Assembly (NCBI GenBank): GCA_963839175.1
Contig: CAWIUB010000013.1
Span: 120,827-184,826 of the forward strand
DNA length: 64,000 nucleotides
Source of the DNA: CAWIUB01 sp963839175
GTDB taxonomy: Bacteria; Actinomycetota; Actinomycetes; Mycobacteriales; Jatrophihabitantaceae
Reading direction: 5' to 3'
The notes beneath the pieces were generated by a model that saw only the letters and a program-made list of their open reading frames with translations, had not been told where the DNA came from and did not search any database. Position 1 is the first letter of the stretch, and each line of letters opens with the position of its first letter. Below are positions 15,996 through 24,951 of this stretch, one piece after another. The position numbers and the translations under genes were made by a program.

Positions 15996-16715
15996 CAGCC
16001 AGGTTTGCCAACGAGTCGATCAGTGCTGGTTACCGGAGGCAACCGCGGCATCGGCCTGGCCGTGGCGAAAGCATTCGCGGCGGGAGGCGATCAGGTAGCG
16101 GTTACCCATCGCGGCAGCGGCGCACCTGACGGGCTGTTCGGGGTGGAATGCGATGTCACTGACGCCGCTGCCGTCGACGCCGCGTTCACCGCGGTCGAAG
16201 CCCAGCAGGGACCCGTCGAGGTCCTGGTCTCCAACGCGGGCATCACCGACGACACCCTGCTGCTGCGAATGAGCGAGGAGTCGTTCGAGCGGGTGCTCGA
16301 CGCCAACCTCACCGGCGCCTACCGGGTGGCCAAGCGCGCCGCCGGCGGCATGCTGAAGGCCCGCCGTGGCCGGATGATCTTCATCTCTTCCGTCGTCGCG
16401 CTCCTCGGCGCCCCAGGCCAGGCGAACTACGCCGCGAGCAAGGCTGGACTCATCGGCCTGGCCCGCTCGATCGCCCGCGAACTCGGCAGCCGCGGCATCA
16501 CCGCCAATGTGATCGCCCCGGGGTTCATCGAAACCGACATGACGGCCGAGCTGACCGAAGCTCGCAGGAGCGAGGTCCTGGGCAACGTGCCCCTCCGCCG
16601 CTACGGCGCGGCCGACGAGGTCGCGGCGGCGGCGCATTTCCTCGCGTCCGATCCGGCGGCCTACATATCCGGGGTGGTGCTGCCGGTCGACGGTGGCCTG
16701 GGGATGGGGATCTGA
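15918..16715 (+). CDS. fabG: 3-oxoacyl-ACP reductase FabG
   Basis: 265 residues from the GTG at 15918 (others at 15927 and a TTG at 16005). The SDR fold is clear: cofactor motif VLVTGGNRGIGLA, SNAGITDD, the catalytic Ser of FISSVVALLG, and YAASK (Tyr and Lys). It reduces 3-oxoacyl-ACP with NADPH in type II fatty acid (and, where present, mycolic acid) elongation. Homologs begin only a few residues before the cofactor motif. Here about 29 extra residues rich in Glu/Arg/Ser come from an inverted-repeat element, so the real start may be later. The next gene, inhA, overlaps by one base. Confidence 0.93.
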   Translation: MPDVSEHRSAEWREERSEHGDERSREQPGLPTSRSVLVTGGNRGIGLAVAKAFAAGGDQVAVTHRGSGAPDGLFGVECDVTDAAAVDAAFTAVEAQQGPVEVLVSNAGITDDTLLLRMSEESFERVLDANLTGAYRVAKRAAGGMLKARRGRMIFISSVVALLGAPGQANYAASKAGLIGLARSIARELGSRGITANVIAPGFIETDMTAELTEARRSEVLGNVPLRRYGAADEVAAAAHFLASDPAAYISGVVLPVDGGLGMGI

Positions 16716-17482
16716 TGGGACTCCTGGACGGCAAGCGGCTGCTGATCACTGGGGTGATCACCGACGCCTCGATCGCCTTCGCCGCGGCACGGGTCGCCCA
16801 GGAACAGGGCGCGCAGGTGGTGCTGACCGGGTTCGGTCGCCTGTCCCTAGTCGAGCGGGTGGCGCGGAAACTCCCGCAGCCGCCGCCGGTCGTGGAGCTG
16901 GACGTGTCCAACGACGAGGACCTCGCTGCACTCGCCGATCGGGTCCGTGAGCACGTCGACGGCGTGGACGGGGTGCTGCACTCGATCGGGTTCGCGCCCG
17001 CCTCCTGTCTGGGCGGTGGTTTCCTCGACGCTCCGTGGAGCGACGTGGCTACCGCTGTGCAGGTCTCGACGTTCTCCCTCAAATCCCTGGCGGTCGCGGC
17101 TCTGCCGCTCTTCGCCGCCGACGGTGGCTCCCTCGTCGGATTGACGTTCGACGCGTCCGTGGTGTGGCCGGCCTACGACTGGATGGGCGTCGCCAAGGCC
17201 GGGCTCGAGTCCGCTGCGCGCTACCTGGCCCGGGAGCTCGGACCGCGCAAGATCCGCGTCAACCTCGTCGCTGCGGGGCCGGTCCGCACCATGGCCGCCA
17301 GGAGCATTCCGGGCTTCAACGCGTTCGAGGACGCTTGGGACGGGCGGGCGCCGCTGGGCTGGGACAACTCCGATGCCGAGCCGGTCGCGCGCAGCATCGC
17401 GGCACTGATGTCGGACTGGTTCCCCGCGACCACCGGCGAGATCGTCCATGTTGACGGCGGGTTCCACGCGATGGGCGTATAG
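16715..17482 (+). CDS. inhA: Enoyl-ACP reductase InhA
   Basis: 255 residues, slightly shorter than M. tuberculosis InhA (269). NADH-binding start LLITGVITDASIAF with the spread-out glycine motif typical of FabI/InhA, and catalytic Tyr154 and Lys161 in AYDWMGVAKA, with Phe145 in GLTFDAS. It performs the last reduction of each fatty-acid elongation cycle. ATG overlaps the fabG stop, and hemH follows 21 bases later. The fabG-inhA-hemH order is the mycobacterial one. InhA is the isoniazid target, but nothing in the sequence informs on susceptibility. Confidence 0.96.
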   Translation: MGLLDGKRLLITGVITDASIAFAAARVAQEQGAQVVLTGFGRLSLVERVARKLPQPPPVVELDVSNDEDLAALADRVREHVDGVDGVLHSIGFAPASCLGGGFLDAPWSDVATAVQVSTFSLKSLAVAALPLFAADGGSLVGLTFDASVVWPAYDWMGVAKAGLESAARYLARELGPRKIRVNLVAAGPVRTMAARSIPGFNAFEDAWDGRAPLGWDNSDAEPVARSIAALMSDWFPATTGEIVHVDGGFHAMGV

Positions 17483-17503
17483 ACGACGACACAGCTTGCC
17501 CCG

Positions 17504-18535
17504 ATGACGACACCATTTGACGCGCTGCTCCTGCTGTCGTTCGGCGGGCCGGAAGGCCCCGACGAGGTGGTGCCGTTCCTGCGGAACGTCACGCGTGGCC
17601 GCGGCGTCCCGGAGGACCGGCTGGCTGCCGTGGCCGAGCACTATCGGCATTTCGGCGGGGTGTCGCCGCTCAATGCACAAATCCGCGCGCTGCTCGCGGC
17701 GATCGCGGCGGACTTCGCGGCGCACGGCATCGAACTGCCGCTGTATTGGGGCAATCGAAACTGGCGTCCATTCCTGCCGGACACGGTTCGGCAGATGGCC
17801 GAGGACGGCGTGCGTAACGCCCTTGTGCTCGCCACCAGCGCCACGTCCTCGTACTCCGGCTGCCGCCAGTACCGCGAGGATCTCGCCGCGGCACAGGCTG
17901 CGGTCGGCCACGGCGCCCCCCTGCTGCGCAAGCTGCGGCACTTCTTCGACCACCCGGGATTCGTTGAGGCGAACGCCGAGCGGGCGCGGTCGGCGCTCGA
18001 TTCGCTACCCGGTGCGCTCCGCGGTGGCGCCCGGCTGGTCTTCACTGCGCACTCGATCCCGATCTCGATGAACGAGACGTCGGGCCCGTCCGGCGGGTTG
18101 TATCTCGCCCAGCAGCGCGAGACAGCTCGGCTGGTGGCTGAGGCTGTGCGCGGGCCGGGGGCCGAGTTCGACCTGGTGTGGCAGTCGCGGTCCGGGTCGG
18201 CGCGGGCGGCGTGGCTGGAGCCGGACGTGAACGATCACCTGCATTCGCTGGCGGCCGGCGGAACGTACGCGGTCGCGGTCTGCCCGACGGGATTCGTTTC
18301 CGACCACCTCGAGGTGTTGTGGGACCTCGACGTTGAAGCTGCAGGTACGGCCCGAGCTCTAGGCCTGGCGTTCGCGCGTGCGGCAACCGCGGGCACGCAC
18401 CCCGGCTTCGTCCGGGCGATCCGGGAGCTCGTCGAGGAGCAGGTCAACGGCCGGTCGCCGGAGGCGCTCGGCGTCCTGGGGCTGTGCGGCGTCGACTGCC
18501 CGGCGGGCTGCTGCCCGGCCCCGCGCCGCGGATGA
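17504..18535 (+). CDS. hemH: Ferrochelatase, coproporphyrin type
   Basis: 343 residues. Start MTTPFDALLLLSFGGPEGPDEV is the classical ferrochelatase N-terminus, with the active-site His in FTAHSIPISM and the conserved Glu in CPTGFVSDHLEVLWDLD. The C-terminus carries cysteines (GLCGVDCPAGCC) that in actinobacteria bind a [2Fe-2S] cluster together with an internal Cys. Actinobacterial enzymes of this clade insert iron into coproporphyrin III (CpfC) rather than protoporphyrin IX. It belongs to the fabG-inhA transcription unit by spacing. Confidence 0.95.
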   Translation: MTTPFDALLLLSFGGPEGPDEVVPFLRNVTRGRGVPEDRLAAVAEHYRHFGGVSPLNAQIRALLAAIAADFAAHGIELPLYWGNRNWRPFLPDTVRQMAEDGVRNALVLATSATSSYSGCRQYREDLAAAQAAVGHGAPLLRKLRHFFDHPGFVEANAERARSALDSLPGALRGGARLVFTAHSIPISMNETSGPSGGLYLAQQRETARLVAEAVRGPGAEFDLVWQSRSGSARAAWLEPDVNDHLHSLAAGGTYAVAVCPTGFVSDHLEVLWDLDVEAAGTARALGLAFARAATAGTHPGFVRAIRELVEEQVNGRSPEALGVLGLCGVDCPAGCCPAPRRG

Positions 18536-18657
18536 CGATTCGGGCCATCACGCGCAGGCACGCCACTCGGGACGCCCACGCGGCCAATGCACCGGAGCCT
18601 GTGGATCACACAGCGAAGACACGGGCGGCCGGTTCGCATTCGTGCCACGATGATGAT

Positions 18658-19089
18658 GTGCCTGCGTGGTTGGTCTGGTTAATCGCGGCGGGCGTCCTGG
18701 CCGGTGCCGAGACGCTCTCCCTCGATCTGGTGCTGATCATGTGCGCTGGCGGTGCGGCGGCCGGTGCGTTGGCGGCCGGCGTCGGAGCGCCACCCGCGAT
18801 TCAGGTCATCGTCGCGATCGCGGTGGCCATCGGGCTGCTTGCGTTCGTCCGGCCTGTTGCCCGCAGGCACCTCACCGGTGTCGGCACCCATCCGATGGGC
18901 ACGGCGGCCTTGGTCGGCAAGAGCGCCATCGTGCTTAGCAAGGTGGACACGAATACTGGGCTGATCCGCCTCAACGGGCAGGAGTGGACGGCACGCGCCT
19001 ACGACGCTACCCAGACCGTGCCCGCCGGCGAGACCGTCCAGGTTGTCGAGATCTCCGGCGCCACCGCGCTGGTCTGGCGGCCGCAATGA
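18658..19089 (+). CDS. NfeD-like membrane protein
   Basis: 143 residues from the GTG at 18658. An earlier in-frame start at 18484 overlaps hemH and adds a hydrophilic stretch not expected in the family. Two or three N-terminal hydrophobic segments (PAWLVWLIAAGVLAGAETL, LDLVLIMCAGGAAAGALAAG, IQVIVAIAVAIGLLAFVRP) precede an OB-fold soluble domain (ALVGKSAIVLSKVDTNTGLI and RLNGQEWTARA). NfeD proteins pair with stomatins in membrane microdomains, and the next gene is a stomatin. Confidence 0.88.
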   Translation: MPAWLVWLIAAGVLAGAETLSLDLVLIMCAGGAAAGALAAGVGAPPAIQVIVAIAVAIGLLAFVRPVARRHLTGVGTHPMGTAALVGKSAIVLSKVDTNTGLIRLNGQEWTARAYDATQTVPAGETVQVVEISGATALVWRPQ

Positions 19090-19117
19090 GCTCGCCGAGT
19101 CTGCGAAGGGATATCCG

Positions 19118-20419
19118 TTGAGCGCTGTCTTGATCGCCGTGCTGGTGATCGCCGTTGTCGCGCTGATCACCCTGCTGCGCAGCGTGCGCATCGTTCCACA
19201 GGCGCGTGCCGCCGTCGTCGAACGGCTGGGCCGCTACGTGCGCACGCAAGGACCCGGCGTGGCTGTGCTGTTGCCGTTCGTGGACCGGATGCGCCCGCTG
19301 ATCGATCTGCGCGAGCAGGTGGTCAGCTTCCCGCCGCAGCCGGTTATCACGTCCGACAACCTGACGGTGGCGATCGACTCGGTCATCTACTTCCAGGTCA
19401 CCGACCCGCGCTCGGCCACGTACGAGATCCAGAACTACATCCAGGCGGTCGAGCAGCTGACGATCACCACGCTGCGTAACGTGGTCGGCTCGCTGAACCT
19501 GGAGCAGGCGCTGACCAGCCGGGATGCGATCAACACCCAGCTGCGCGGCGTGCTCGACGAGGCGACCGGCCCGTGGGGCATCCGGGTGGCGCGGGTCGAG
19601 ATCAAGGCGATCGACCCGCCCCCGTCCATCCAGGACGCCATGGAGGCGCAGATGCGCGCCGACCGGAACAAACGGGCCGTGATCCTCGCGGCTGAGGGTC
19701 AGCGCGAGTCCGCCATCAAGACCGCCGAGGGTCAGAAGGCGTCGCAGATTCTCGCCGCTGAGGGCCAGAAGCAGTCAGCGATCCTCTCGGCGGAGGCCGA
19801 TCGGCAGTCCCGCATCCTGCGGGCCGAAGGCGAGCGCGCGGCGCGTTACCTGAGCGCCCAGGGCCAGGCGAAGGCCATCGAGACGACCTTCGGGGCGATT
19901 CACGCCGCCCGGCCCGACCCGGCCCTGCTGGCCTACCAGTACCTGCAGACGCTGCCCCAGATCGCGCAGGGCGACGCGAACAAGATGTGGATCGTGCCGA
20001 GCGAGTTCAGCAAGGCGCTGGAAGGACTCGCCAAGCTCACCGGCGCGGAGGGGGAGGGGGGCGCGTCATGGCTGAAAGCCACCAGCGACGGAGGCCCGGG
20101 CGCCGGACCGGAGCTCGACACCTCGAAGTGGTTCGACTCGAACCTGCCGCCGGCCAGCGAGCAGCCGGAGGCCATCAACCTGCGAGCCTCGGACGACGAC
20201 GAGGACTCCCGCGCCGCACGAGCCGGACTTGCGGACCTTGATCACCTGGACCAGCTGCCATCGATGCCGACCCAGCGGCCCCAGCCGCCTCCGGCCCACC
20301 TGCAGCAGGCGCCGGCGCCCCAGCCGCCGTACGCGCCGCGCCCGGCGGCGCCCAGCGAACCGGAAGAGCCCCACGAAGGGCCGCCCGCCGGGTATCCGCA
20401 GCCACCGTCCGCGCCGTAG
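19118..20419 (+). CDS. SPFH/Band 7 (stomatin-like) membrane protein
   Basis: About 433 residues from a TTG at 19118 with GAAGGGA upstream. One N-terminal span (AVLIAVLVIAVVALITLL), then the Band 7 domain (VRIVPQARAAVVERLGRYVR ... LREQVVSFPPQPVITSDNLT), a repetitive helical region with AAEGQRESAIKTAEGQKASQ repeats (about 185-245), and a Pro-rich C-terminus. SPFH proteins form membrane-attached cages that hold proteases or organise microdomains. Pairing with NfeD upstream is the standard arrangement and matches Rv1487-Rv1488. Confidence 0.92.
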   Translation: MSAVLIAVLVIAVVALITLLRSVRIVPQARAAVVERLGRYVRTQGPGVAVLLPFVDRMRPLIDLREQVVSFPPQPVITSDNLTVAIDSVIYFQVTDPRSATYEIQNYIQAVEQLTITTLRNVVGSLNLEQALTSRDAINTQLRGVLDEATGPWGIRVARVEIKAIDPPPSIQDAMEAQMRADRNKRAVILAAEGQRESAIKTAEGQKASQILAAEGQKQSAILSAEADRQSRILRAEGERAARYLSAQGQAKAIETTFGAIHAARPDPALLAYQYLQTLPQIAQGDANKMWIVPSEFSKALEGLAKLTGAEGEGGASWLKATSDGGPGAGPELDTSKWFDSNLPPASEQPEAINLRASDDDEDSRAARAGLADLDHLDQLPSMPTQRPQPPPAHLQQAPAPQPPYAPRPAAPSEPEEPHEGPPAGYPQPPSAP

Positions 20420-20511
20420 CGCCCGGAGTGGCGTAGCGCCCGAACAACGCGGCAGAGCGCTGCTCACGAGCAAGCCCAGAGATAGCGGGGACCGTGCTTG
20501 TGGGCCTCAGG

Positions 20512-20536
20512 GTTGTTGCAATAGAGTGGCAACAAC
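20512..20536. promoter_or_regulatory. Dyad upstream of nickel permease, possible Nur/Fur-family operator
   Basis: GTTGTTGC (20512-20519) and GCAACAAC (20529-20536) form a perfect 8-bp inverted repeat with a 9-base spacer, 34 bases before the nickel/cobalt permease. The inner TTGC...GCAA part is like the TTGCAA half-sites bound by the actinobacterial nickel regulator Nur. The spacing differs from the published Nur box as I remember it, so the regulator identity is an inference. Confidence 0.5.
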
Positions 20537-20569
20537 ATTCTTCCTGTTGCCCGCAGCAGCGGAGGTCCG

Positions 20570-21706
20570 GTGACCGCTACGGCGCTCGAGCATGTCCCCG
20601 CGCGCTCGCCGTCGCGGCTGCGCGCCGTCATTCGCTCATTGACCCCCAGCGAATGGCGGCGGCTGACCGGCATGGTCGTCGTCGTGATCGCGTTACACCT
20701 GGCCGGATTCGGGTTGCTGATCATGGTCGTCGCCCCGCAGCACCTGTCGCTGGGCAGCCAGGGCGTGTTCGGCGTCGGGCTCGGCATCACCGCCTACACG
20801 CTGGGTATGCGGCACGCATTCGACGTCGACCACATCGCGGCGATCGACAACACGACCCGCAAGCTCATGGAGGAGAAGACTCGGCCGCTGTCGGTCGGCT
20901 TCTGGTTCTCGCTCGGCCACTCGACGATCGTCTTCGGCATGTGCGTGGCGCTCGCGTTGGGCATTCGTTCGCTGGCGGGTCAGGTGGCCGACGGTAACTC
21001 GGCCCTACACGCCGTCACGGGGATTGTCGGCACCCTCGTCTCCGGCGTCTTCCTGATGATTCTCGGCATCGTCAACCTGTTCATCCTGCTGGGCATCGTG
21101 CAGGTCTTCCGCGAGATGCGCACACAGCAGCACCACGAGCAGACGCTCGAGCAGCTTCTCGCCAACCGCGGCTTCATGAACCGCATCCTCAAGCGCGTCA
21201 TGGTCGCCGTGCGCAAGCCATGGCACATGTACCCGGTCGGTGTGCTGTTCGGCTTCGGGTTCGACACCGCGACCGAGATCTCGCTGCTGGTGCTCGCCAG
21301 TGCGGGCGCGGCCTTCGCGCTGCCGTGGTACGCGATCTTGTGCCTGCCCATCCTGTTCATGGCCGGGATGTGCCTGTTCGACACCATCGACGGGTCGTTC
21401 ATGAACTTTGCCTATGGCTGGGCGTTCTCCAAGCCGGTGCGCAAGGTGTACTACAACATCACCGTGACGAGCCTCAGCGTGCTGGTGGCTGTCGTGATCG
21501 GCGGCATGGAGTTGCTCGGGTTGCTCGCCAACAAGTTGCACCTCACGGGCGGACTGTGGAGCCTCGTCGGCGATATCGGTGCCCACGACTACACCGGCTA
21601 CATCGTCGTCGGCCTGTTCGCCGCAACCTGGATCGTCTCGCTGCTCGTCTGGCGCTACGGTCGCATCGAGGAGCGGTGGAGCCAGCCCCCGCCCGTCCGG
21701 GAGTAG
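20570..21706 (+). CDS. NiCoT-family nickel/cobalt permease
   Basis: 378 residues with about eight membrane spans. The family signature HX4DH is present in GMRHAFDVDHIAAIDN (near residue 84), followed by LGHSTIVFGMCVAL and, after a cytoplasmic loop, LFGFGFDTATEISLL, both NiCoT hallmarks. The start is a GTG at 20570 with GGAG 7 bases upstream. It imports Ni2+ or Co2+ for metalloenzymes such as urease, hydrogenase or B12 enzymes. No such gene is in the window. An inverted repeat directly upstream suggests metal-responsive control. Confidence 0.95.
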   Translation: MTATALEHVPARSPSRLRAVIRSLTPSEWRRLTGMVVVVIALHLAGFGLLIMVVAPQHLSLGSQGVFGVGLGITAYTLGMRHAFDVDHIAAIDNTTRKLMEEKTRPLSVGFWFSLGHSTIVFGMCVALALGIRSLAGQVADGNSALHAVTGIVGTLVSGVFLMILGIVNLFILLGIVQVFREMRTQQHHEQTLEQLLANRGFMNRILKRVMVAVRKPWHMYPVGVLFGFGFDTATEISLLVLASAGAAFALPWYAILCLPILFMAGMCLFDTIDGSFMNFAYGWAFSKPVRKVYYNITVTSLSVLVAVVIGGMELLGLLANKLHLTGGLWSLVGDIGAHDYTGYIVVGLFAATWIVSLLVWRYGRIEERWSQPPPVRE

Positions 21707-21710
21707 CGGC

Positions 21711-22979
21711 TCAGAACCCCGTAGCGCACCACGGCGCAATCGGCGTGACGAACATCGCGTCAGCCCGGCGCAGCGCGCCCGCCGTGCACTCCTCGACGAG
21801 CCCGGCGGCTACCTTCGCCCGCAGCGGGAAGCCGCCGAGGTACGTCGAGGCCAGGGCGCGCTGGTGCAGGCGCAGATCGACCCTGGACCGCGGCGCGGCA
21901 CGGCACACCGCGCCGTCGGTCCCGCCATCGAGGAGATAGCGCCCAGCCGCGAACCCACCGTGGTCGTCGTCGACGATCTCGATCGTCAGTCGGTCCGTTA
22001 CCCCGTATCGTCGGGCGGACAACGCCGCGGGGACGTCGAGCAGCCGCAACCACACCGCGTCGCCCGTATGGATCTGCTCGAGCGCTCGCCCGTCGCGCAT
22101 CAGCCAGCGCACCGGCTCGTCGACCGGCCGGCCGGGCAGCACGATCTCACTCACCAGGTCGATGCTCATCAGGTACGCCCACAGGGCGCGGTACGCCTCA
22201 TCGGTGGCGGCACACAGGTCGACGACCTCGATGGCGCCCAGCCTGCTGCCTGGGTCGAAGCCGCTGGTGGCGACCCACGCGACGAACCCGTCCGGGCCAG
22301 CCGGGCCGTCATGGGCGAACAGGTTCGGCTGACGTCCGTGCACCTTCTGCACGGTCAGGCCCTCCAGCCCCAGGAAGCGGTGCCACCATTGCGGGGGACG
22401 CTCGATGTTTCCGGCACGACGGCGACGGGCAGCGGCATAGATGTCTGGCGCGTGCTTGCCGAGCTCATCGGGCTCGATCCCGTATACCGAGCCGGTGTCG
22501 AGCGGCTGGATGCCTGCACCACGGTTGCGTGGGTCGAGCGAGTAGTTGGCGCTCAGCGTGGCGGGGGCGTACCCGAATCGACCGTAGATCGGCCACTCCG
22601 CCGCGAAGAGGATGCCGACCGCATCGCCTCGCTCCTTGCCCTCGGCGAGCGACCTGCCGAGCATCGCCGTCATGATTCCCCGTCGGCGATGGGTTGCCGA
22701 GACGGTGACCATCGTCAGCGCGTCGGCGGGAACCTCGAGGGCGTCGTCCTCCACTCCGGGGACGGTGAGCGTGGTCGGGCGGGTGGCGAGCGTGCCGACC
22801 CAGCGGCCGCGTGAACGGGCGCCCCAGCGCCGGTGCGGCTCCCAGACTCGACGGTGGAACTCGTCGCTGCCCGGATGTGCCTCGGCGGACGGGTCCTCGA
22901 GGAAGGTGAGCGCCATGGCCGACACCCACGCCTCCCGCTCCTCCACGGGGATGGGGTGGACGATCTCGATGTCCGACAC
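21711..22979 (-). CDS. Eis-like GNAT N-acetyltransferase
   Basis: 422 residues from a GTG at 22979. The N-terminal GNAT domain has the acetyl-CoA loop TVSATHRRRGIMTAMLGRSL (near residues 85-105), a second GNAT-like half follows, and an SCP2-like C-terminal domain ends in CATGF, the three-part layout of Eis. Eis hexamers acetylate several amines of aminoglycosides and peptides in mycobacteria. The natural substrate here is unknown. It lies 41 bases after modC on the same strand and may be read with the molybdate operon, though the functional link is unclear. It converges with the nickel permease with only 4 bases between. Confidence 0.9.
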   Translation of the reverse strand: MSDIEIVHPIPVEEREAWVSAMALTFLEDPSAEAHPGSDEFHRRVWEPHRRWGARSRGRWVGTLATRPTTLTVPGVEDDALEVPADALTMVTVSATHRRRGIMTAMLGRSLAEGKERGDAVGILFAAEWPIYGRFGYAPATLSANYSLDPRNRGAGIQPLDTGSVYGIEPDELGKHAPDIYAAARRRRAGNIERPPQWWHRFLGLEGLTVQKVHGRQPNLFAHDGPAGPDGFVAWVATSGFDPGSRLGAIEVVDLCAATDEAYRALWAYLMSIDLVSEIVLPGRPVDEPVRWLMRDGRALEQIHTGDAVWLRLLDVPAALSARRYGVTDRLTIEIVDDDHGGFAAGRYLLDGGTDGAVCRAAPRSRVDLRLHQRALASTYLGGFPLRAKVAAGLVEECTAGALRRADAMFVTPIAPWCATGF

Positions 22980-23020
22980 GGCGTCCACCCTGCCAGCCAG
23001 CCGGACAGCGCGCAGCTGGA

Positions 23021-24097
23021 TTACCGCTGCTCGGGGTAGACCTCCAGGTCCGTGGCCTTGGCCGTGAGCCACACCGTGCCGCCTGGGCGGAGCCGCAGCT
23101 CGGCAACGGCCGACGGGGTGACGTCAACGAGCAGCCGTGGCGGACCGTCGACGGCCAGCCGCACGCGGTCGGCCAGCGGTGCCAGCGAGGCGACCACGCC
23201 GGGCCACAGGTTTCGCGCGCTGCTCCCCGCAGGCGGTGTCGCGTACGCGGTGATAGCCGACGGGCGAATGGCGATCAGCACCCGGCCACTCGTCTCCGGT
23301 TCGGCCACGTGGACGGTGCCGCCGCCGTCGACCTGCACGGCGTCGCCCACGAGTTCGCCGGACAGCAGGTTGACGCCGACCAGCCGGGCCACGTAGGGGG
23401 TGAGCGGGCGGCTCACGATCTCGCCCGGGGACCCCTCCTGGACCACCTGGCCGCCTTCGAGCACCACGATGCGGTCGGCGAGCAGAAGGGCCTCGATCGG
23501 GTCGTGGGTGACGATCACGCACGGCCCGTCGACACCCCGCAGGTGCGCACCCAGCTCCAGCTGCACATCCGCCCGGGTCTGCACATCCAGGGCCGAGAGC
23601 GGTTCGTCGAGCAGCAGCAGATGCGGTTGCGCGGCCAGTGCCCGCGCCAGCGCGACCCGCTGCGCCTGACCACCCGAGAGCGCCAGCGGCTTGCATCGCG
23701 CAAGGTCACCGACGCCGAGCCGGCGCAACCACTCGGCTGCCGTCTGGGCAGCCGCACGCCGGGCGACGCCCCGCGATCGCGCAGCGAACGCCACGTTGTC
23801 GACGGCACGCAGGTGCGGGAACAGCCGATGGTCTTGGAACACCACGCCGATATGCCGCTGCGCCGGGTCGCGGAACTCCCCGGTTAGCGCGTCGTCCAAG
23901 ATGTCGTCGCCAAGCGTGATCCGTCCGGTCGTGATCGGCAGCAGCCCCGCGATCGCACGCAGCAGGGTGGTCTTGCCCGCGCCGTTCGGGCCCAACACGA
24001 CCACCACCTCGCCGCGTTCAACCTTCAGCGTCACGTCGAGGGTGAACCCTGTTCCACGGGCTACCGACGCCGCGACGGACAGGCCGGAGCTGCTCAC
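23021..24097 (-). CDS. modC: Molybdate ABC transporter ATPase ModC
   Basis: 358 residues from a GTG at 24097 overlapping the modB stop (GTGA). Walker A GPNGAGKTT, signature LSGGQAQRVALARAL, Walker B LLLLDEPLSALD and ILVTHDP-like CVIVTHDPIEALLLAD are present. The C-terminal third (about 280-358) has TOBE/MOP-like sequences (VRLAVDGPPRLLVDVTPSAV) that can bind oxyanion and regulate transport. It powers molybdate (or tungstate) import with ModA and ModB. Confidence 0.93.
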   Translation of the reverse strand: MSSSGLSVAASVARGTGFTLDVTLKVERGEVVVVLGPNGAGKTTLLRAIAGLLPITTGRITLGDDILDDALTGEFRDPAQRHIGVVFQDHRLFPHLRAVDNVAFAARSRGVARRAAAQTAAEWLRRLGVGDLARCKPLALSGGQAQRVALARALAAQPHLLLLDEPLSALDVQTRADVQLELGAHLRGVDGPCVIVTHDPIEALLLADRIVVLEGGQVVQEGSPGEIVSRPLTPYVARLVGVNLLSGELVGDAVQVDGGGTVHVAEPETSGRVLIAIRPSAITAYATPPAGSSARNLWPGVVASLAPLADRVRLAVDGPPRLLVDVTPSAVAELRLRPGGTVWLTAKATDLEVYPEQR

Positions 24098-24951
24098 GAC
24101 GCGGGGGTCGAGCGCAGCCAGCGATCGCGCAGCGCACCGAGGATGATCACGGCCACCGCCATCAGCACCAGGCTCAGCGCCACGGCGTCTTCCGGTTGGT
24201 TCTCGAACGCGGCGTAGACGGCGAGCGGCATCGTCTGCGTGATGCCCGGCAGGTTGCCGGCGAAGGTGATCGTCGCGCCGAACTCGCCCAGCGCGCGTGC
24301 CCAGCACAGCACGGCGCCTGCGGCGAGCGATGGCGCCACCGTGGGCATCGTGATGCGGGTGAGGATGCGCAACCGCGAGGCACCGAGGGTCGCGGCGGCT
24401 TCCTCCAAGGCTCGGTCCGCGCCGCGGAAGGCGCCCTCGGCCGTGACGATCAGGAACGGCATGGCCACGAACGTCTCCGCGATGACCACCCCGTGCGTCG
24501 TGAACGGCAGCTGGATACCAAACCATTGATCCAGGTAGCGACCGACGTATCCGTTGCGGCCCAGCGTGAGCAGCAGCGCGATACCGCCGACGACCGGCGG
24601 CAGGACGAGCGGGAGTGTTACTACGGTGCGCAGGGTGGCCATGCCGGGAATCCGCAACCGGGCCAGCAGCCACGCCAATGGCACGCCAAGCACGAGGGAG
24701 ACGGCGGTGGCCTCGGTCGCCGTGACCAGCGACAGCCGCAGAGCCTCGGCCACGTCGGAGCGGGCGTAGATGGCCCGCAGGCTGCTCCACGGCGCGCGGA
24801 TCAGCAGGCCGACGGCGGGAAGCAGGAGGAAGATGTACCCGATCAGCGCGGGCGGTACGAGCAGCAACGGGACGCCTCGCACCGAAGAATCCGACGCGGC
24901 CGCTCGGCGAGCCCGAGGTGACAGCGTGGCGACCCGTCCAGGCAGTCTCAC
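24094..24951 (-). CDS. modB: Molybdate ABC transporter permease ModB
   Basis: 285 residues from a GTG at 24951 that overlaps the modA stop. The much longer upstream open frame lies over modA and has no membrane character. About five or six hydrophobic spans, and the cytoplasmic coupling motif EEAAATLGASRLRILTRITMP, typical of BPD_transp_1 permeases, with ARALGEFGATITFAGNLPG, which is diagnostic for ModB. It forms the membrane channel of the molybdate importer. Confidence 0.93.
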   Translation of the reverse strand: MRLPGRVATLSPRARRAAASDSSVRGVPLLLVPPALIGYIFLLLPAVGLLIRAPWSSLRAIYARSDVAEALRLSLVTATEATAVSLVLGVPLAWLLARLRIPGMATLRTVVTLPLVLPPVVGGIALLLTLGRNGYVGRYLDQWFGIQLPFTTHGVVIAETFVAMPFLIVTAEGAFRGADRALEEAAATLGASRLRILTRITMPTVAPSLAAGAVLCWARALGEFGATITFAGNLPGITQTMPLAVYAAFENQPEDAVALSLVLMAVAVIILGALRDRWLRSTPAS

